Shown: one piece after another, positions 25,848 to 36,195 of the stretch
Position numbering within the stretch: position 1 is the stretch's first letter
Layout: each line of letters starts with the position of its first letter
Assembly (NCBI RefSeq): GCF_013213835.1
Contig: NZ_JABSSU010000004.1
Span: forward strand, 496,001 to 560,000
DNA: 64,000 bases
Direction: 5' to 3'
Source: Winogradskyella sp.
GTDB lineage: Bacteria > Bacteroidota > Bacteroidia > Flavobacteriales > Flavobacteriaceae
Program-made: the position numbers and the translations under genes
The notes under the pieces: model-generated
What the model saw: only the letters and a program-made list of their open reading frames with translations
What the model was told of the DNA's origin: nothing
Databases searched by the model: none

Positions 25848-27260
25848 ATGGCAGATTTTGGAAATAACCCATATTACCAACTTTTTATCAAGCAAAAGAA
25901 TAACCAGTACAACATAGGGAACACTACTCGATCTGAAAGAGTAGAAAAGCTTAATAAATTAAAAAAAGCATTAGAAGTTACCTATAGAGGTGACATTGCT
26001 AAGGCATTACATAAAGATTTAGGTAAACCAACTGTAGAAGCTGAACTTACGGAGATATATCAAATTTTAGGTGAAATTAAATTTGCTAAGGCAAATTTGC
26101 ATAAGTGGATGCGCAACCAAAAAGTAACAACTCCAATGGCTTTAATAGGGTCTAGTTCCTATTATAAATATGAACCCAAAGGTGTGTGTTTAATTATTTC
26201 GCCCTGGAATTTTCCTTTCAATCTTACATTTGGGCCATTGGTTTCTGCCATAGCAGCTGGTAATACAGCTATTATTAAGCCTTCTGAAATGACATCTAAT
26301 TCATCAGCATTAATGGCAAAGATTGTAAAAGATATTTTCACAGAGGATGAGGTTGCATTGGTAGAAGGCGAAGTTGAAACATCAACTCAGTTATTACAAT
26401 TACCATTTAATCATATCTTTTTTACTGGTTCGCCAAACGTTGGTAAAATTATTATGGCAGCCGCTGCAAAACACCTCGCGTCCGTAACGCTAGAGTTAGG
26501 TGGAAAATCTCCAACTATCATTGATAAAACAGCAAATCTAAATAAAGCTGCAAAGCGCATTATGTGGGGGAAATTTGTGAATGCAGGCCAGATATGTGTT
26601 GCACCAGACTACATATTAATAGACCAACAAGTTGAAGATGAATTTAAAGGACTTTGCTCAAAATGGGTTAAAACGTTCTTTACAGAAAACCAAAAAGACT
26701 CTAACTCATATAGCAGAATAGTTAACAATAGGCATTTTAAAAGATTACAAGCACATTTAGAAAATGCGAAGCATTACAATGCAAATTTTGTATTTGGTGG
26801 TGATACTGATGAGAATATAAACTTCGTAGAACCGACATTGGTTTCTAATCTCAATCAAGAAGCTACGTTATTGCACGATGAGATATTTGGACCCATACTA
26901 CCTATTGTTACCTATAAAACTTTAGTGGAAGCATTAGATTACATTAACTCTAAAGAACGACCTTTAGCTTTATATATATATAGCAAAAGTAGCACTAACA
27001 TTGAAAAGGTCGTAAATAATACACGTGCCGGAAGTACATGTATTAATAATAATGTGGTACAATACTCCAATCATCATTTACCATTTGGCGGTATAAATAA
27101 TAGTGGTATAGGAAAAAGTCATGGATATTACGGTTTTAAAGCATTTAGTAATATGCGCGCTACAATAAAGCAGAATACTATGGGTATTAATGAATTGTTA
27201 TTTCCTCCTTACACTAATTTTAAAGAGAAATTGGCAAAGTTAACAGTAAAGTGGTTTTAG
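25848..27260 (+). CDS. aldehyde dehydrogenase family protein
   Basis: 470 residues, cytoplasmic. It oxidises an aldehyde to the acid with NAD(P). Key motifs are the ISPWNFPFNL cofactor segment, FTGSPNVGK, the catalytic-Glu motif LELGGKSP and the catalytic Cys in NAGQICVAPDY. The C-terminal HHLPFGGINNSGIGKSHG is typical of the class 3 (fatty aldehyde) type without a long N-terminus, but the substrate is not certain. The 3' end overlaps the convergent glycosylasparaginase gene by 4 bases. Confidence 0.93.
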   Translation: MADFGNNPYYQLFIKQKNNQYNIGNTTRSERVEKLNKLKKALEVTYRGDIAKALHKDLGKPTVEAELTEIYQILGEIKFAKANLHKWMRNQKVTTPMALIGSSSYYKYEPKGVCLIISPWNFPFNLTFGPLVSAIAAGNTAIIKPSEMTSNSSALMAKIVKDIFTEDEVALVEGEVETSTQLLQLPFNHIFFTGSPNVGKIIMAAAAKHLASVTLELGGKSPTIIDKTANLNKAAKRIMWGKFVNAGQICVAPDYILIDQQVEDEFKGLCSKWVKTFFTENQKDSNSYSRIVNNRHFKRLQAHLENAKHYNANFVFGGDTDENINFVEPTLVSNLNQEATLLHDEIFGPILPIVTYKTLVEALDYINSKERPLALYIYSKSSTNIEKVVNNTRAGSTCINNNVVQYSNHHLPFGGINNSGIGKSHGYYGFKAFSNMRATIKQNTMGINELLFPPYTNFKEKLAKLTVKWF

Positions 27261-28264
27261 ACCTTATTGTAGTAATCTGACTGAATTTGTTTGTTTACAC
27301 CATTTTGAAATTTAGTCATACTGAACCATTGGTGTATTGAGTAGCTTCCTGTTTTACCTTTTTTATTTACGGCAATATAACCCACTTGAAAGTTTTTATA
27401 GTTACTATTAGGTTTATCTACTATACGTTTTATAGCTTCTTCACAAGCTTGCTGAGGCGTTTTTCCTTGACGCATGAGTTCGACCACTAAAAAGCTTCCT
27501 ACGGTTTTTACTACTTCTTCACCTAATCCGGTAGCGACGCAAGCACCAATTTCGTTATCTACAAACAGTCCAGAACCAATAATTGGACTATCACCAACAC
27601 GCCCACCCATTTTATAGGCTAAACCACTTGTGGTACATGCACCCGAAATATCACCATTTTTATCTATGGCTAGCATACCAATAGTATCATGATTTTCTAT
27701 ATTTATAATTGGTTTATACTCGGCTTCAACTTTCCATTTTTCCCAAGCTACTTTTGAAGCTTCGGTCAATAGATTTTCTGGTTTAAATCCTTTTGAAATA
27801 GCAAATTGTTTGGCACCTTCACCAGCAAGCATTACATGTGGAGTATCTTCCATTACTTTCCTCGCAACAGATACAGCATGCGTAATGTTTTGAAGATATA
27901 CTACTGAGCCACAATTACCATACTTATCCATAATACAGGCGTCTAAAGTCACATTGCCATCTCTGTCTGGTAAGCCGCCTTTACCTACTGATTGTCCTTT
28001 CTCATTCGCTTCTTCAACTCTACAGCCTTGTTCAACGGCATCCAAAGCATTACCGCCAGCTTGTAATACTTGCATGGCTTTTGCCGTGGCTTCCTTAACA
28101 TGCCACGTGGCAATAACTAATGGTACGTTTTTAGTATTGACAATGGTATTTGTTTCTACTTCTGAGGCATCGTTGTTATTATCATTACAACTCACCAAAG
28201 TGTTAGGTAAAGTTAGTCCTGCTCCTGTTAATGCAGTTTGTTTAATGAATTTTCTTCTGTCCAT
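27257..28264 (-). CDS. N4-(beta-N-acetylglucosaminyl)-L-asparaginase (glycosylasparaginase)
   Basis: 335 residues. It cleaves the GlcNAc-Asn bond of N-glycopeptides. An N-terminal RRKFIKQTALTGAG twin-arginine-like signal followed by LVSC suggests export, perhaps with lipidation. The precursor is expected to self-cleave before Thr194 in NHDTIGM, which becomes the nucleophile; the following SGACTTSGLAYKMGGRVGDS and GSGLFVD segments match the Ntn-hydrolase family. Last gene of an operon starting with a GH92 mannosidase, 21 bases after the transporter, which supports N-glycan breakdown and not simple asparagine use. Confidence 0.92.
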   Translation of the reverse strand: MDRRKFIKQTALTGAGLTLPNTLVSCNDNNNDASEVETNTIVNTKNVPLVIATWHVKEATAKAMQVLQAGGNALDAVEQGCRVEEANEKGQSVGKGGLPDRDGNVTLDACIMDKYGNCGSVVYLQNITHAVSVARKVMEDTPHVMLAGEGAKQFAISKGFKPENLLTEASKVAWEKWKVEAEYKPIINIENHDTIGMLAIDKNGDISGACTTSGLAYKMGGRVGDSPIIGSGLFVDNEIGACVATGLGEEVVKTVGSFLVVELMRQGKTPQQACEEAIKRIVDKPNSNYKNFQVGYIAVNKKGKTGSYSIHQWFSMTKFQNGVNKQIQSDYYNKV

Positions 28265-28285
28265 ATGATCTAAATTGAGTCATTA

Positions 28286-29959
28286 TTAATACTCAACACC
28301 TTGTTTATCTAAGACTGTTTTAGCTCTAAAAGCATAAAATAATAAGTAAGCAAAACAAGCTACTGCAATCCAATAAGAAGATTGAATGCTAAATACGTCA
28401 GCAAGTTTTCCTTGTACAGGCGGAATAATAGCACCTCCTAATATCATCATAATTAAAAAAGCAGATCCTTGAGATGTATATTTACCTAATCCTGCAATGC
28501 TTAATGTGAAGATGCATGGCCACATTATTGAACAGAATAAACCACCAGATAAGAATGCGAATAAAGCCACATTACCAGATCCAAATAAGCCAATTAACAT
28601 TCCTATTACTCCTAATAGACTAAATATTTTGAGTGTTTTTACTGGTTTGTCTTTGGCTAAAAAGAATCCTATAACTTGCACAGCAATGCAGATAGCGAAA
28701 AATAGTATTTCATTTGTTGAGAATTCATTTCCAGCAATCCAGTTAACACAAAGGATTACGGCAAAGGCAACATATGGAACAATAATAAGTAGTACTTTTT
28801 TGAGACCAGTACTTGGGTTAAAAACAGTGATTGCTCCAACCCAACGGCCAATCATAAGTCCTCCCCAATACAATGAAATGTACAGTCCTAATTGAGAATC
28901 GTTTAATACAGGAAGTCCAAGTGCATTTAGGTTAGTGTCGGCCACAGGTTGTTTTAATAATTCGCCAAGGTTACTTCCGATAGTGACTTCTCCACCTACG
29001 TACATAAAAATGGCGAGCATGCCTAAAACTAATTGTGGGTATTTCATTGCGCCCCAACCTTCTGGTTTCTTACTTGCACTTGTATTAGCAATAAATACAG
29101 ATACAATAACAGCAAAAAGTGCAATAAACAAGAGGATAAGTCTTGTGTTTTCGACAGCTTCTGAGGCTTCTGTATTTCCAGTATAGGTACTAAAAATATA
29201 ACCGAAACAACCTAATATGATTAGAGTAAGTACAATCAATAAGTTTCTAGCTTTATTAGCAGGTTCAAAGATGGTATCAGATTTTAAGGATGGTAATTTC
29301 TTCGAAAAATAGAATAATGCAGCGGCTAGCAAGAACAATACGCCAACGCCTAAATATAGGGTTTGTACTGTCCCTAAAGTTATTTCATTATTCTTAATCA
29401 TATTGGCTAGTTCATCCGTGCTCCAAGTGGCAGAACCAAAAATTACAAGACTTACTACAATAGGCCCTATAGTTGTTCCGAAGGAATTAATACCACCTGC
29501 TAGATTTAATCTGTGTGAACCTGTTTTTGGATCACCCAAAGCAATAACAAAAGGATTTGCTGCTGTTTGTTGTAATGAAAACCCTAATGCAACAATGAAA
29601 TAAGCAATAAGTACGAGATAAAAAATATTGGTTTGACCTTGTTCTGCTCCTGAGGTTGAAGGATACATGACAAACGCACCAATCGCAGAAAGTAATAATC
29701 CATAGATAATACCATTTTTATAACCCCAATTATTCATAATGTCTTTTTTAATTGTGCCAGACATTATAAAGAGCATTAAAGCACCAATATAATAGGCACC
29801 ATAAAATGCAAAGTCCACCAATTGCGATTGAAATTGGTCTATATTAAAATAAGTTTTACAAAATGGGATAAATACACCATTTGATGCTGCAATAAATCCC
29901 CAGAAAAAGAATACTGTCACTAGGGTTGCCAAGGCAGATTTGTTGTTTTGGTTGCTCAT
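28286..29959 (-). CDS. sugar MFS transporter, FucP/NagP-like
   Basis: 557 residues with about 12 or more membrane helices. The N-terminal [17 protein letters not shown] and the [26 protein letters not shown] segments match the FucP/GluP/NagP group of proton-coupled sugar importers in the inner membrane. It is longer than typical FucP (about 430), with extra helices near the middle (about 235-345). Located between a glycan-related lipoprotein and glycosylasparaginase, it probably imports mannose or N-acetylglucosamine released from N-glycans; the sugar is inferred from context. Confidence 0.9.
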   Translation of the reverse strand: MSNQNNKSALATLVTVFFFWGFIAASNGVFIPFCKTYFNIDQFQSQLVDFAFYGAYYIGALMLFIMSGTIKKDIMNNWGYKNGIIYGLLLSAIGAFVMYPSTSGAEQGQTNIFYLVLIAYFIVALGFSLQQTAANPFVIALGDPKTGSHRLNLAGGINSFGTTIGPIVVSLVIFGSATWSTDELANMIKNNEITLGTVQTLYLGVGVLFLLAAALFYFSKKLPSLKSDTIFEPANKARNLLIVLTLIILGCFGYIFSTYTGNTEASEAVENTRLILLFIALFAVIVSVFIANTSASKKPEGWGAMKYPQLVLGMLAIFMYVGGEVTIGSNLGELLKQPVADTNLNALGLPVLNDSQLGLYISLYWGGLMIGRWVGAITVFNPSTGLKKVLLIIVPYVAFAVILCVNWIAGNEFSTNEILFFAICIAVQVIGFFLAKDKPVKTLKIFSLLGVIGMLIGLFGSGNVALFAFLSGGLFCSIMWPCIFTLSIAGLGKYTSQGSAFLIMMILGGAIIPPVQGKLADVFSIQSSYWIAVACFAYLLFYAFRAKTVLDKQGVEY

Positions 29960-29967
29960 ATTTGTGT

Positions 29968-30792
29968 TTAGTTAGTTTTTTTTGAATAGATTCTACATTT
30001 TATTGATTGGTCAAAGAAAGTCGAGCTTTCATAAAATTTATCAGGTATTTCAAAGCTAAATTTTTCTTCGGCTTTTTGAGTATATTTTATTCGACATTTT
30101 ATGAATTTGTCCATGTCAATTCCATCTTTTTTATAGTTGCTTTTGTCTTCATTGTATGCGTCATAGAATATTTGTATAGATTCCTTATCCCATTTGTTAA
30201 TTGGTTCTATAAAAATGTCTTTGAAATATAATTCAATTATTCTTTGAGCTGAGTTTAGCCCGAAAAGACCTTCATTGAACATGTCGTTGTAAAAGATATG
30301 TTTCCATTTTTTATCAGTTGTTTCCCAAAATGATAAGACATTAGAATTTTGTGTAACAGTAATCGTATCTGAGTTTTCATCCTTATATTCGATGAACTCA
30401 CTATCTAGTGAGTTGGTAAATTCATATAAATTATAATTAGATTTATTCTTTTTAATTGTTTGAGTTTTTGAGTAGTTTATAATTTTAAAGTAGACGCTGT
30501 CAATTCTTTTGGTGTTACTTATTTTTTGAATAATTACCTTTTGTGATATGATATCTGAAGGTTTATATAAATTAGAAGCAATATAATTTTCAATGCTATC
30601 TAAATGTTTATATAGTTTTTCTTTGGGTATTGAATCTAACGTGTAATTCGGATAGTTTTCTAAGTACTCTTTATTAGTAAATTGATGTTTTACAAGTTTG
30701 GTAATTCTGGGTAATTCCTTTGCTAAATTAAATTTAGGTTTACAAGAGGTGATGCATAGGCCAAAACAAAATGATAAAAATATTTTATTCAT
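29968..30792 (-). CDS. lipoprotein of unknown function in the N-glycan operon
   Basis: 274 residues with a lipobox ITSC at about residues 14-17, so probably envelope-anchored. The mature part is charged and Lys/Asn-rich, without recognisable domains. It lies 9 bases after the GH92 gene and 8 bases before the transporter gene, so it is co-transcribed with a glycan pathway. More AT-rich than its neighbours, which may mean recent acquisition or relaxed constraint. No function can be assigned. Confidence 0.7.
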   Translation of the reverse strand: MNKIFLSFCFGLCITSCKPKFNLAKELPRITKLVKHQFTNKEYLENYPNYTLDSIPKEKLYKHLDSIENYIASNLYKPSDIISQKVIIQKISNTKRIDSVYFKIINYSKTQTIKKNKSNYNLYEFTNSLDSEFIEYKDENSDTITVTQNSNVLSFWETTDKKWKHIFYNDMFNEGLFGLNSAQRIIELYFKDIFIEPINKWDKESIQIFYDAYNEDKSNYKKDGIDMDKFIKCRIKYTQKAEEKFSFEIPDKFYESSTFFDQSIKCRIYSKKTN

Positions 30793-30801
30793 AAAGTCAA
30801 T

Positions 30802-33747
30802 TTACTTAATTGAAATTTCATCAGCAAAAATCCAGCTTTTCCCATCCATCGGATGACCAATATGCCAGATTGGTAAATTACCTAGTTTTTTTGCTACAAT
30901 TTTCACGTATCGATACTTTTCTTTGGGAATTTTGAATGTTGTTGACTTAATTTTAATATTACTATTTTCCTCTGAGGCATTAATAACTTGAGATGGTAAT
31001 TCTAGGAATGTTTTATTATCGGAAGAAACCAAGCATTTCACTTCTTTAGGATAAAAAATCCAAGCACCTTGATCTCTTAAAAAGTTTATTGAAATTTCTT
31101 CAACTGGCCTTTCTTTACCTAAGTCTACTGTTGCGATTAGATCTGTGTTCAAGTAACCTTGCCAACTGCCAGTGCGATAGTTTTTTGTGCTTCTAATACC
31201 ATCAATTAAAGCATCATTACCGCCGGCAGAATATTGATTGGCATATTCACTTTCGAGAGTTATACTCAAATTAGGGTCTATTTTATAAAAAGGAGTAGAT
31301 AAAACAGGGCTTTTAAGTTTACCTTTTTTTGCGTATAAACTTACAGTCGAGTTTTGGTTGATTGTGAATGGGTTTTGGTATAATTTAAAATCAGAATCAT
31401 TAATAGCATAATATATTTGAGCTCTAGATTCTGAAGTATTAAGCTTTACAGAAGTGGAATCTCTAAATGTAATATCTCCTTTTTCGATATATGGAGAAGC
31501 TAAGATGATATGTTCTGTAATTTCTGTTTTAGGTTCTTGTCCTTCCTTGGTGCCCCAACCATATGGTTTATTAGTCATGTGAAACTCTAGCGTACCACCA
31601 GAGACAATGTCTTCATGCGAAAGATAAGTAACATCATAATTTTTACCATTAAGTTTTGCGGATTCAATATATATGTTACTTTCACTTAAATTATGTGCTA
31701 CGATATTGAATTTTTTTCCGTTTTCGAGATTTATGGTGGTTTTATTAAAAAGTGGGGTGCCAATAATATACTGATTGCTTCCTGGTGTTACAGGATAAAA
31801 TCCCATAGACGAAAAGACATACCACGCACTGATTTGTCCGCAATCTTCATTGCCTGAAATGCCATCTGGATCATTTTTATACAGTTCAGTTAAAATTTGA
31901 TATACTTTTTCTTGAGTTTTATGTGGTTTGTTTACAAAATTATAGAGGTAGGCCATATGATGACTAGGTTCATTACCGTGTGCATATTGACCGATTAAAC
32001 CTGTTATATCTGCTTGATGCCTACCAGAAGTTTCAGAATTTGCAGAGAATAATTTATCTAATTGGTGCTCTAATTCATCTTTTCCGCCTAACAATTCGAT
32101 AAATCCTGAAATATCTTGAGGGACATAAAAACTATATTGCCATGCATTGGCTTCTGTATAATTAAAATTCACTTCATATGGATTAAAAGGCGAAAACCAG
32201 GTATTCCTGAAACGACCTCGCATGAATTTACTGTCTCGATCAAAAACATTTTTATAATACTGAGCACGTTGAATGTAAGTGGTATAATCTTCGGTTTTGT
32301 TCATATCCTTTGCCATCATTGCAATCGTCCAATCGTCATAAGCATATTCTAAAGTTTTTGAGACCGATTCACTTTCTTCATCAACAGGTATGAAACCATA
32401 TTTTTTATAGGCTTCAAGTCCAAATTTATCTCTAGTAGATGAGTGTTTCATGGCTTCGAAGGCTTTTTCCGTATCATAATCTCTTATGCCTTTTAAATAG
32501 GCATCTGCTATGACAGGTACTGCATGATAACCAATCATACAATCGGTATAATTACCTGCTAAATCCCACATTGGCATTATGCCTCCTTCATCATATTTTG
32601 CTAAAAATGTATTTATGAAATGATTGGAGCGTTCTTCTTCAATTATAGTATATAATGGATGTGCAGCTCTATATGTATCCCAAAGCGAAAACACTGAGTA
32701 ATAATCGAAATTTGCGTGATGTATCTTTAAATCCATACCACGATAACGACCATCAACATCCTGATAGCGGTTTGGTGCAATCATGGTATGATACATAGAT
32801 GTGTAGAAGTTGGTTTTTTTGTCTAAATCATTACTTTCAATCACAATTTTTTCGAGTTGAGTTTCCCAGTATTGTTGAGCTTCCTTTTTAACCGTCTCAA
32901 AATCTTTTTTTCCAATTTCGGCTTCTAGATTTTTGCGAGCACCTTCTATATCTACTGCAGAAATTCCAACTTTAATAAAAATTGGTTCATTTTCAGGATT
33001 ATCAAATAGGATGGCAGCTTTTTTACTTTTTGAGTCGGTATTTATTGAAGTTGTATTGCCGTCTATTTCATAAAAGACTTTCTTTATTCTTTTAGAAAAC
33101 ACGATGGAGTAAAATAAACGCTGATCTTTGGCCCAAGCTTCGCTATTTCTGTAACCTTCAAATCTGTCTTTTTCAGTCCAATTAATCTCATAGTCTATTA
33201 GTTTATCACGATGCTCTAAATCCAATATTAGATACTGATCTTTAGGGGAAGGATATTGATATTTATGAATACCACTGCGTAAAGTCACTGTAAGTTCTAC
33301 ATTGATATTAGTAGAATCTAGATGTACCTTATAAAATCCTGGTTCAGCAATTTCATTATCATGACTAAAATGAGCGCGATAGCCGGGCTTACCATCAGCT
33401 CCATTATTGAAATTTATAGCATTTGTTGGCATAAGTAAAATATCACCATAATCACTAATTCCGGTACCACTCAAATGTGTATGCGAAAAGCCATAAATAT
33501 AATTGTCTGAGTAATGATAGCCAGAACAACCATCCCAGCCATCTAAGCGTGTGTCAGGGCTTAATTGTACCATACCAAATGGCATTGTTGCTCCAGGGAA
33601 AGTATGGCCATGTCCACCTGTTCCAATAAAAGTATTTACATATTTTATTAGTGGTTGATCTTTTTTAGCGCTGTTAGTGTTTGATGAATTTGTACAACTT
33701 ATGATTATTATAAAAAAAGAAGAAAGAATTAATGATTTAAATCGCAT
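30802..33747 (-). CDS. GH92 family alpha-mannosidase lipoprotein
   Basis: 981 residues. Lipobox in FFIIIISC at about residue 18 predicts a surface or periplasmic lipoprotein. The GH92 domain (about 30-740) opens with FIGTGGHGHTFPGATMPFGM and DGWDGCSGYHYSD and contains QADITGLIGQYAHGNEPSHH and the SGNEDCGQISAWYVFSSMGF segment with the catalytic acid. After it come a CHB_HEX_C-like beta domain (about 765-830) and an F5/8 type C (discoidin) domain (about 835-981) that probably binds sugar. GH92 enzymes are exo-acting, calcium-dependent alpha-mannosidases. First gene of the N-glycan operon. Confidence 0.95.
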   Translation of the reverse strand: MRFKSLILSSFFIIIISCTNSSNTNSAKKDQPLIKYVNTFIGTGGHGHTFPGATMPFGMVQLSPDTRLDGWDGCSGYHYSDNYIYGFSHTHLSGTGISDYGDILLMPTNAINFNNGADGKPGYRAHFSHDNEIAEPGFYKVHLDSTNINVELTVTLRSGIHKYQYPSPKDQYLILDLEHRDKLIDYEINWTEKDRFEGYRNSEAWAKDQRLFYSIVFSKRIKKVFYEIDGNTTSINTDSKSKKAAILFDNPENEPIFIKVGISAVDIEGARKNLEAEIGKKDFETVKKEAQQYWETQLEKIVIESNDLDKKTNFYTSMYHTMIAPNRYQDVDGRYRGMDLKIHHANFDYYSVFSLWDTYRAAHPLYTIIEEERSNHFINTFLAKYDEGGIMPMWDLAGNYTDCMIGYHAVPVIADAYLKGIRDYDTEKAFEAMKHSSTRDKFGLEAYKKYGFIPVDEESESVSKTLEYAYDDWTIAMMAKDMNKTEDYTTYIQRAQYYKNVFDRDSKFMRGRFRNTWFSPFNPYEVNFNYTEANAWQYSFYVPQDISGFIELLGGKDELEHQLDKLFSANSETSGRHQADITGLIGQYAHGNEPSHHMAYLYNFVNKPHKTQEKVYQILTELYKNDPDGISGNEDCGQISAWYVFSSMGFYPVTPGSNQYIIGTPLFNKTTINLENGKKFNIVAHNLSESNIYIESAKLNGKNYDVTYLSHEDIVSGGTLEFHMTNKPYGWGTKEGQEPKTEITEHIILASPYIEKGDITFRDSTSVKLNTSESRAQIYYAINDSDFKLYQNPFTINQNSTVSLYAKKGKLKSPVLSTPFYKIDPNLSITLESEYANQYSAGGNDALIDGIRSTKNYRTGSWQGYLNTDLIATVDLGKERPVEEISINFLRDQGAWIFYPKEVKCLVSSDNKTFLELPSQVINASEENSNIKIKSTTFKIPKEKYRYVKIVAKKLGNLPIWHIGHPMDGKSWIFADEISIK

Positions 33748-34014
33748 TATAACAGAAAGTAATTTCCCTCTAATATACTGAAAATACTAGGCAATAATTT
33801 TCATTAAATTCTAATTTGGAAATTAGATTTAGACAGTTTTAAATCATATGTATCCCACATTTTCAGTGTTTTAAGGTGGTAATACTGAGATTTTGCCTTA
33901 TTCCTTTTAACTTAATGAATGAACAATTTAACGACCGAAAACTCCGACTGAGCGATTTTCAATTAAAAAAGTCCAATAAGATTAAGATTTTTGAATGAAC
34001 CAAAAACTACAAAC

Positions 34015-36039
34015 ATGAAAAAAGGATTTTATTTAACCGTAATCCTTCTTATTCTTTTTTACTCATGTAACATGGATATTGAAGATGCTCAGGAGGATCA
34101 AGTTGACCCATCAACCAATGATATTACAAATTTAAGTATTCCCTCAGACTTTGATTTTACTACAGTTACCGAGATGAATATCGAGATCGAGGTGATGAGT
34201 ATTACTGATGAGCCTTTGTCCGGAATTAAAGTGAGTTTTTTTACTGAACACCCAGATTTCGGGGGTGAATTTTTGTCTTCTGCATTTACTAATGCGATGG
34301 GGATAATGCAAAGTAAAATTCAAGTACCAGCATATTTAGAGGAGGTATTTGTTCAGGTACACAGTATAGGTTTTGCAAATCAACAAACCGTGGATGTGTC
34401 ACCATATGTAAATCTTTCTTTTGGCGGTCAGCCGGAACCGAGAGAAGATAGGTCTAATAATAGTAACTCAGACCCTATTTACATATCTAATAATTATTAC
34501 TACATGGGCACATATAATGCAGGAACGAATAAAGGTTTACCACATTATTTAGAATCTGAAGGTGATGATTTAAATCAAGCCTTTCTAGACGATGTAAATG
34601 CATCTTTACCAGAAGGTAGACCTGTACCAGATTACAATCCTGAATATCTGACTACAGGAAATGAATTGGATGTTATCATCGAAGATCAAAGTGATGTTTG
34701 GGTGACTTTTGTAACGGAGGGAGCAGGATACAGAAATGCATTAGGTTATTATGTCTACGACACGGACAATCCACCTGCTAATACCAGCGAAATTGACTCT
34801 ATTCATGTAGTATTGCCAAATGCCTCTTTGGCATATTCAGGCGGTGAATTATATGCCGGTGATAAAATACGTTTGGGTAGATTTGATGCAGGTCAAACTA
34901 TTTCATGGGTGCTTTTTCAAAATGCTTGGAATGGTTCTGGTGTAAATGTAAATGCTACTAAATATTATTCAAAACCAGAATTTAATACCAATGAAAGTAA
35001 TCCTGCAATGCGACAGCACACTGTGCAGTTAATGGATATTGGACGTGAACTTCTACTTAATGCTTTCGAAGATCTACCGCGTTCTAATGGCTCTAGTGAT
35101 GAAGATTTTAATGATTTAGTCTTCTATGTTACCGCTAATCCTTGGGAAGCAGTGGCAATAGAAAATATACCTGCTGTCACACCAGAAACAGATACTGATG
35201 ATGATGGTATCTCGGATGATATTGATGAGTTTCCTGAAGATCCAACAGTTGCCGTGAGAAATACATTTACAGGTTCTTTAGCTTATGAAGATCTATGGCC
35301 AAACAAAGGTGATTATGACTTTAATGATTTAGTATTAGATTACAATATAGCACATGTTTTAAATGGTGATAATCAGCTAGTTCGTATTGAGGCTGATTGG
35401 ACTGTAAAAGCGGTAGGTGCTGGTTTTCAAAATGGTTTTGGAATTGAACTAGATGGTCTAACCTCAGGCGATATTGCGAGCGTAACGGGTCAAGATTTAC
35501 AAGATAATATCATTTTTAATATTGGTAATGGTACGGAGTCCAATCAAACAAATGCTTCAATAATTATATTTGATAATGTTTATAATGTTATTCAAAGCGA
35601 AGGAGGGGCATTTATAAATACAATTCCTGAAAATCCATATACGTCACCTGTTACAATAAGTACAGTTATTGAGCTAACAAACCCAATTTCTCAAAATGTC
35701 TCAGGTTTGCCTCCTTATGATCCTTTCATATTTATAAATGGCGATAGAACTAAAGAAGTGCATTTACCAGGCGAGAGTCCAACAGATCTTGCAGATCTGA
35801 CTTGGTTCGGTACATCAGCTGATGCAACAGATCCATCAATTGGGTACTATTATAAGACTGAAAACGGATTGCCATGGGCAATTAATATAGCTACGCCATT
35901 TGATTATCCGATTGAATCATCTGCAATAAATCATGCATATTTAAACTTTGCTTCTTGGGCAACTAGTGGAGGAACGCTCAACCCTGATTGGTATCTAGAT
36001 CGTCCGGCTAATAGGGATTGGACAAAAATATTTGATTAA
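34015..36039 (+). CDS. LruC/DUF4842-domain lipoprotein
   Basis: 674 residues from ATG 34015; a TTG eight codons upstream was rejected because it would displace the lipoprotein signal (MKKGFYLTVILLILFYSC). Residues about 45-140 may be a carboxypeptidase-regulatory-like beta domain. DUF4114-type segment EDLPRSNGSSDEDFNDLVFYV lies near 350-375, then a calcium-binding-like DTDDDGISDDIDEFPEDP motif, then LruC/DUF4842 (LAYEDLWPNKGDYDFNDLVLDYN) to the end. Such proteins are surface-exposed in Bacteroidota with no known function. Divergent from the GH92 operon and followed by a terminator. Confidence 0.85.
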   Translation: MKKGFYLTVILLILFYSCNMDIEDAQEDQVDPSTNDITNLSIPSDFDFTTVTEMNIEIEVMSITDEPLSGIKVSFFTEHPDFGGEFLSSAFTNAMGIMQSKIQVPAYLEEVFVQVHSIGFANQQTVDVSPYVNLSFGGQPEPREDRSNNSNSDPIYISNNYYYMGTYNAGTNKGLPHYLESEGDDLNQAFLDDVNASLPEGRPVPDYNPEYLTTGNELDVIIEDQSDVWVTFVTEGAGYRNALGYYVYDTDNPPANTSEIDSIHVVLPNASLAYSGGELYAGDKIRLGRFDAGQTISWVLFQNAWNGSGVNVNATKYYSKPEFNTNESNPAMRQHTVQLMDIGRELLLNAFEDLPRSNGSSDEDFNDLVFYVTANPWEAVAIENIPAVTPETDTDDDGISDDIDEFPEDPTVAVRNTFTGSLAYEDLWPNKGDYDFNDLVLDYNIAHVLNGDNQLVRIEADWTVKAVGAGFQNGFGIELDGLTSGDIASVTGQDLQDNIIFNIGNGTESNQTNASIIIFDNVYNVIQSEGGAFINTIPENPYTSPVTISTVIELTNPISQNVSGLPPYDPFIFINGDRTKEVHLPGESPTDLADLTWFGTSADATDPSIGYYYKTENGLPWAINIATPFDYPIESSAINHAYLNFASWATSGGTLNPDWYLDRPANRDWTKIFD

Positions 36040-36063
36040 AGTTTTATAATTGATTTGATTAAG

Positions 36064-36101
36064 AAAAATCCCGAATGAACATGAGAGCATTCGGGATTTT
36101 T
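36064..36101 (+). terminator. intrinsic terminator after the LruC lipoprotein gene
   Basis: AAAAATCCCGAATG (36064-36077) pairs perfectly with CATTCGGGATTTTT (36088-36101), ten-base loop, with its own T-run. It lies 25 bases past the stop and shows that the TTG at 36100 is not a start codon. Confidence 0.92.
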
Positions 36102-36170
36102 GCATTTATTCAACACTTTTTATTTAACTAGCTTTAACAAATTGATAAGATATGCGACAGGGCATATTAG

Positions 36171-36178
36171 TATCTTTG
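36171..36178 (+). promoter_or_regulatory. -7 element for the metallophosphoesterase gene
   Basis: TATCTTTG matches TAnnTTTG and lies 17 bases before the ATG at 36196. A TTG at 36142-36144 is 26 bases upstream, a bit far for the consensus spacing. Confidence 0.55.
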
Positions 36179-36195
36179 CTACACAAATTACCTCT

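Noticed and set aside
33991..34014. Upstream TTG start for the LruC lipoprotein
   Set aside because: It would put eight polar residues before a good lipoprotein signal; ATG 34015 is preferred.
36100..36195. Upstream TTG start for the metallophosphoesterase
   Set aside because: The TTG is inside the preceding terminator stem, and the reading crosses a TATCTTTG promoter; ATG 36196 starts a proper membrane helix.
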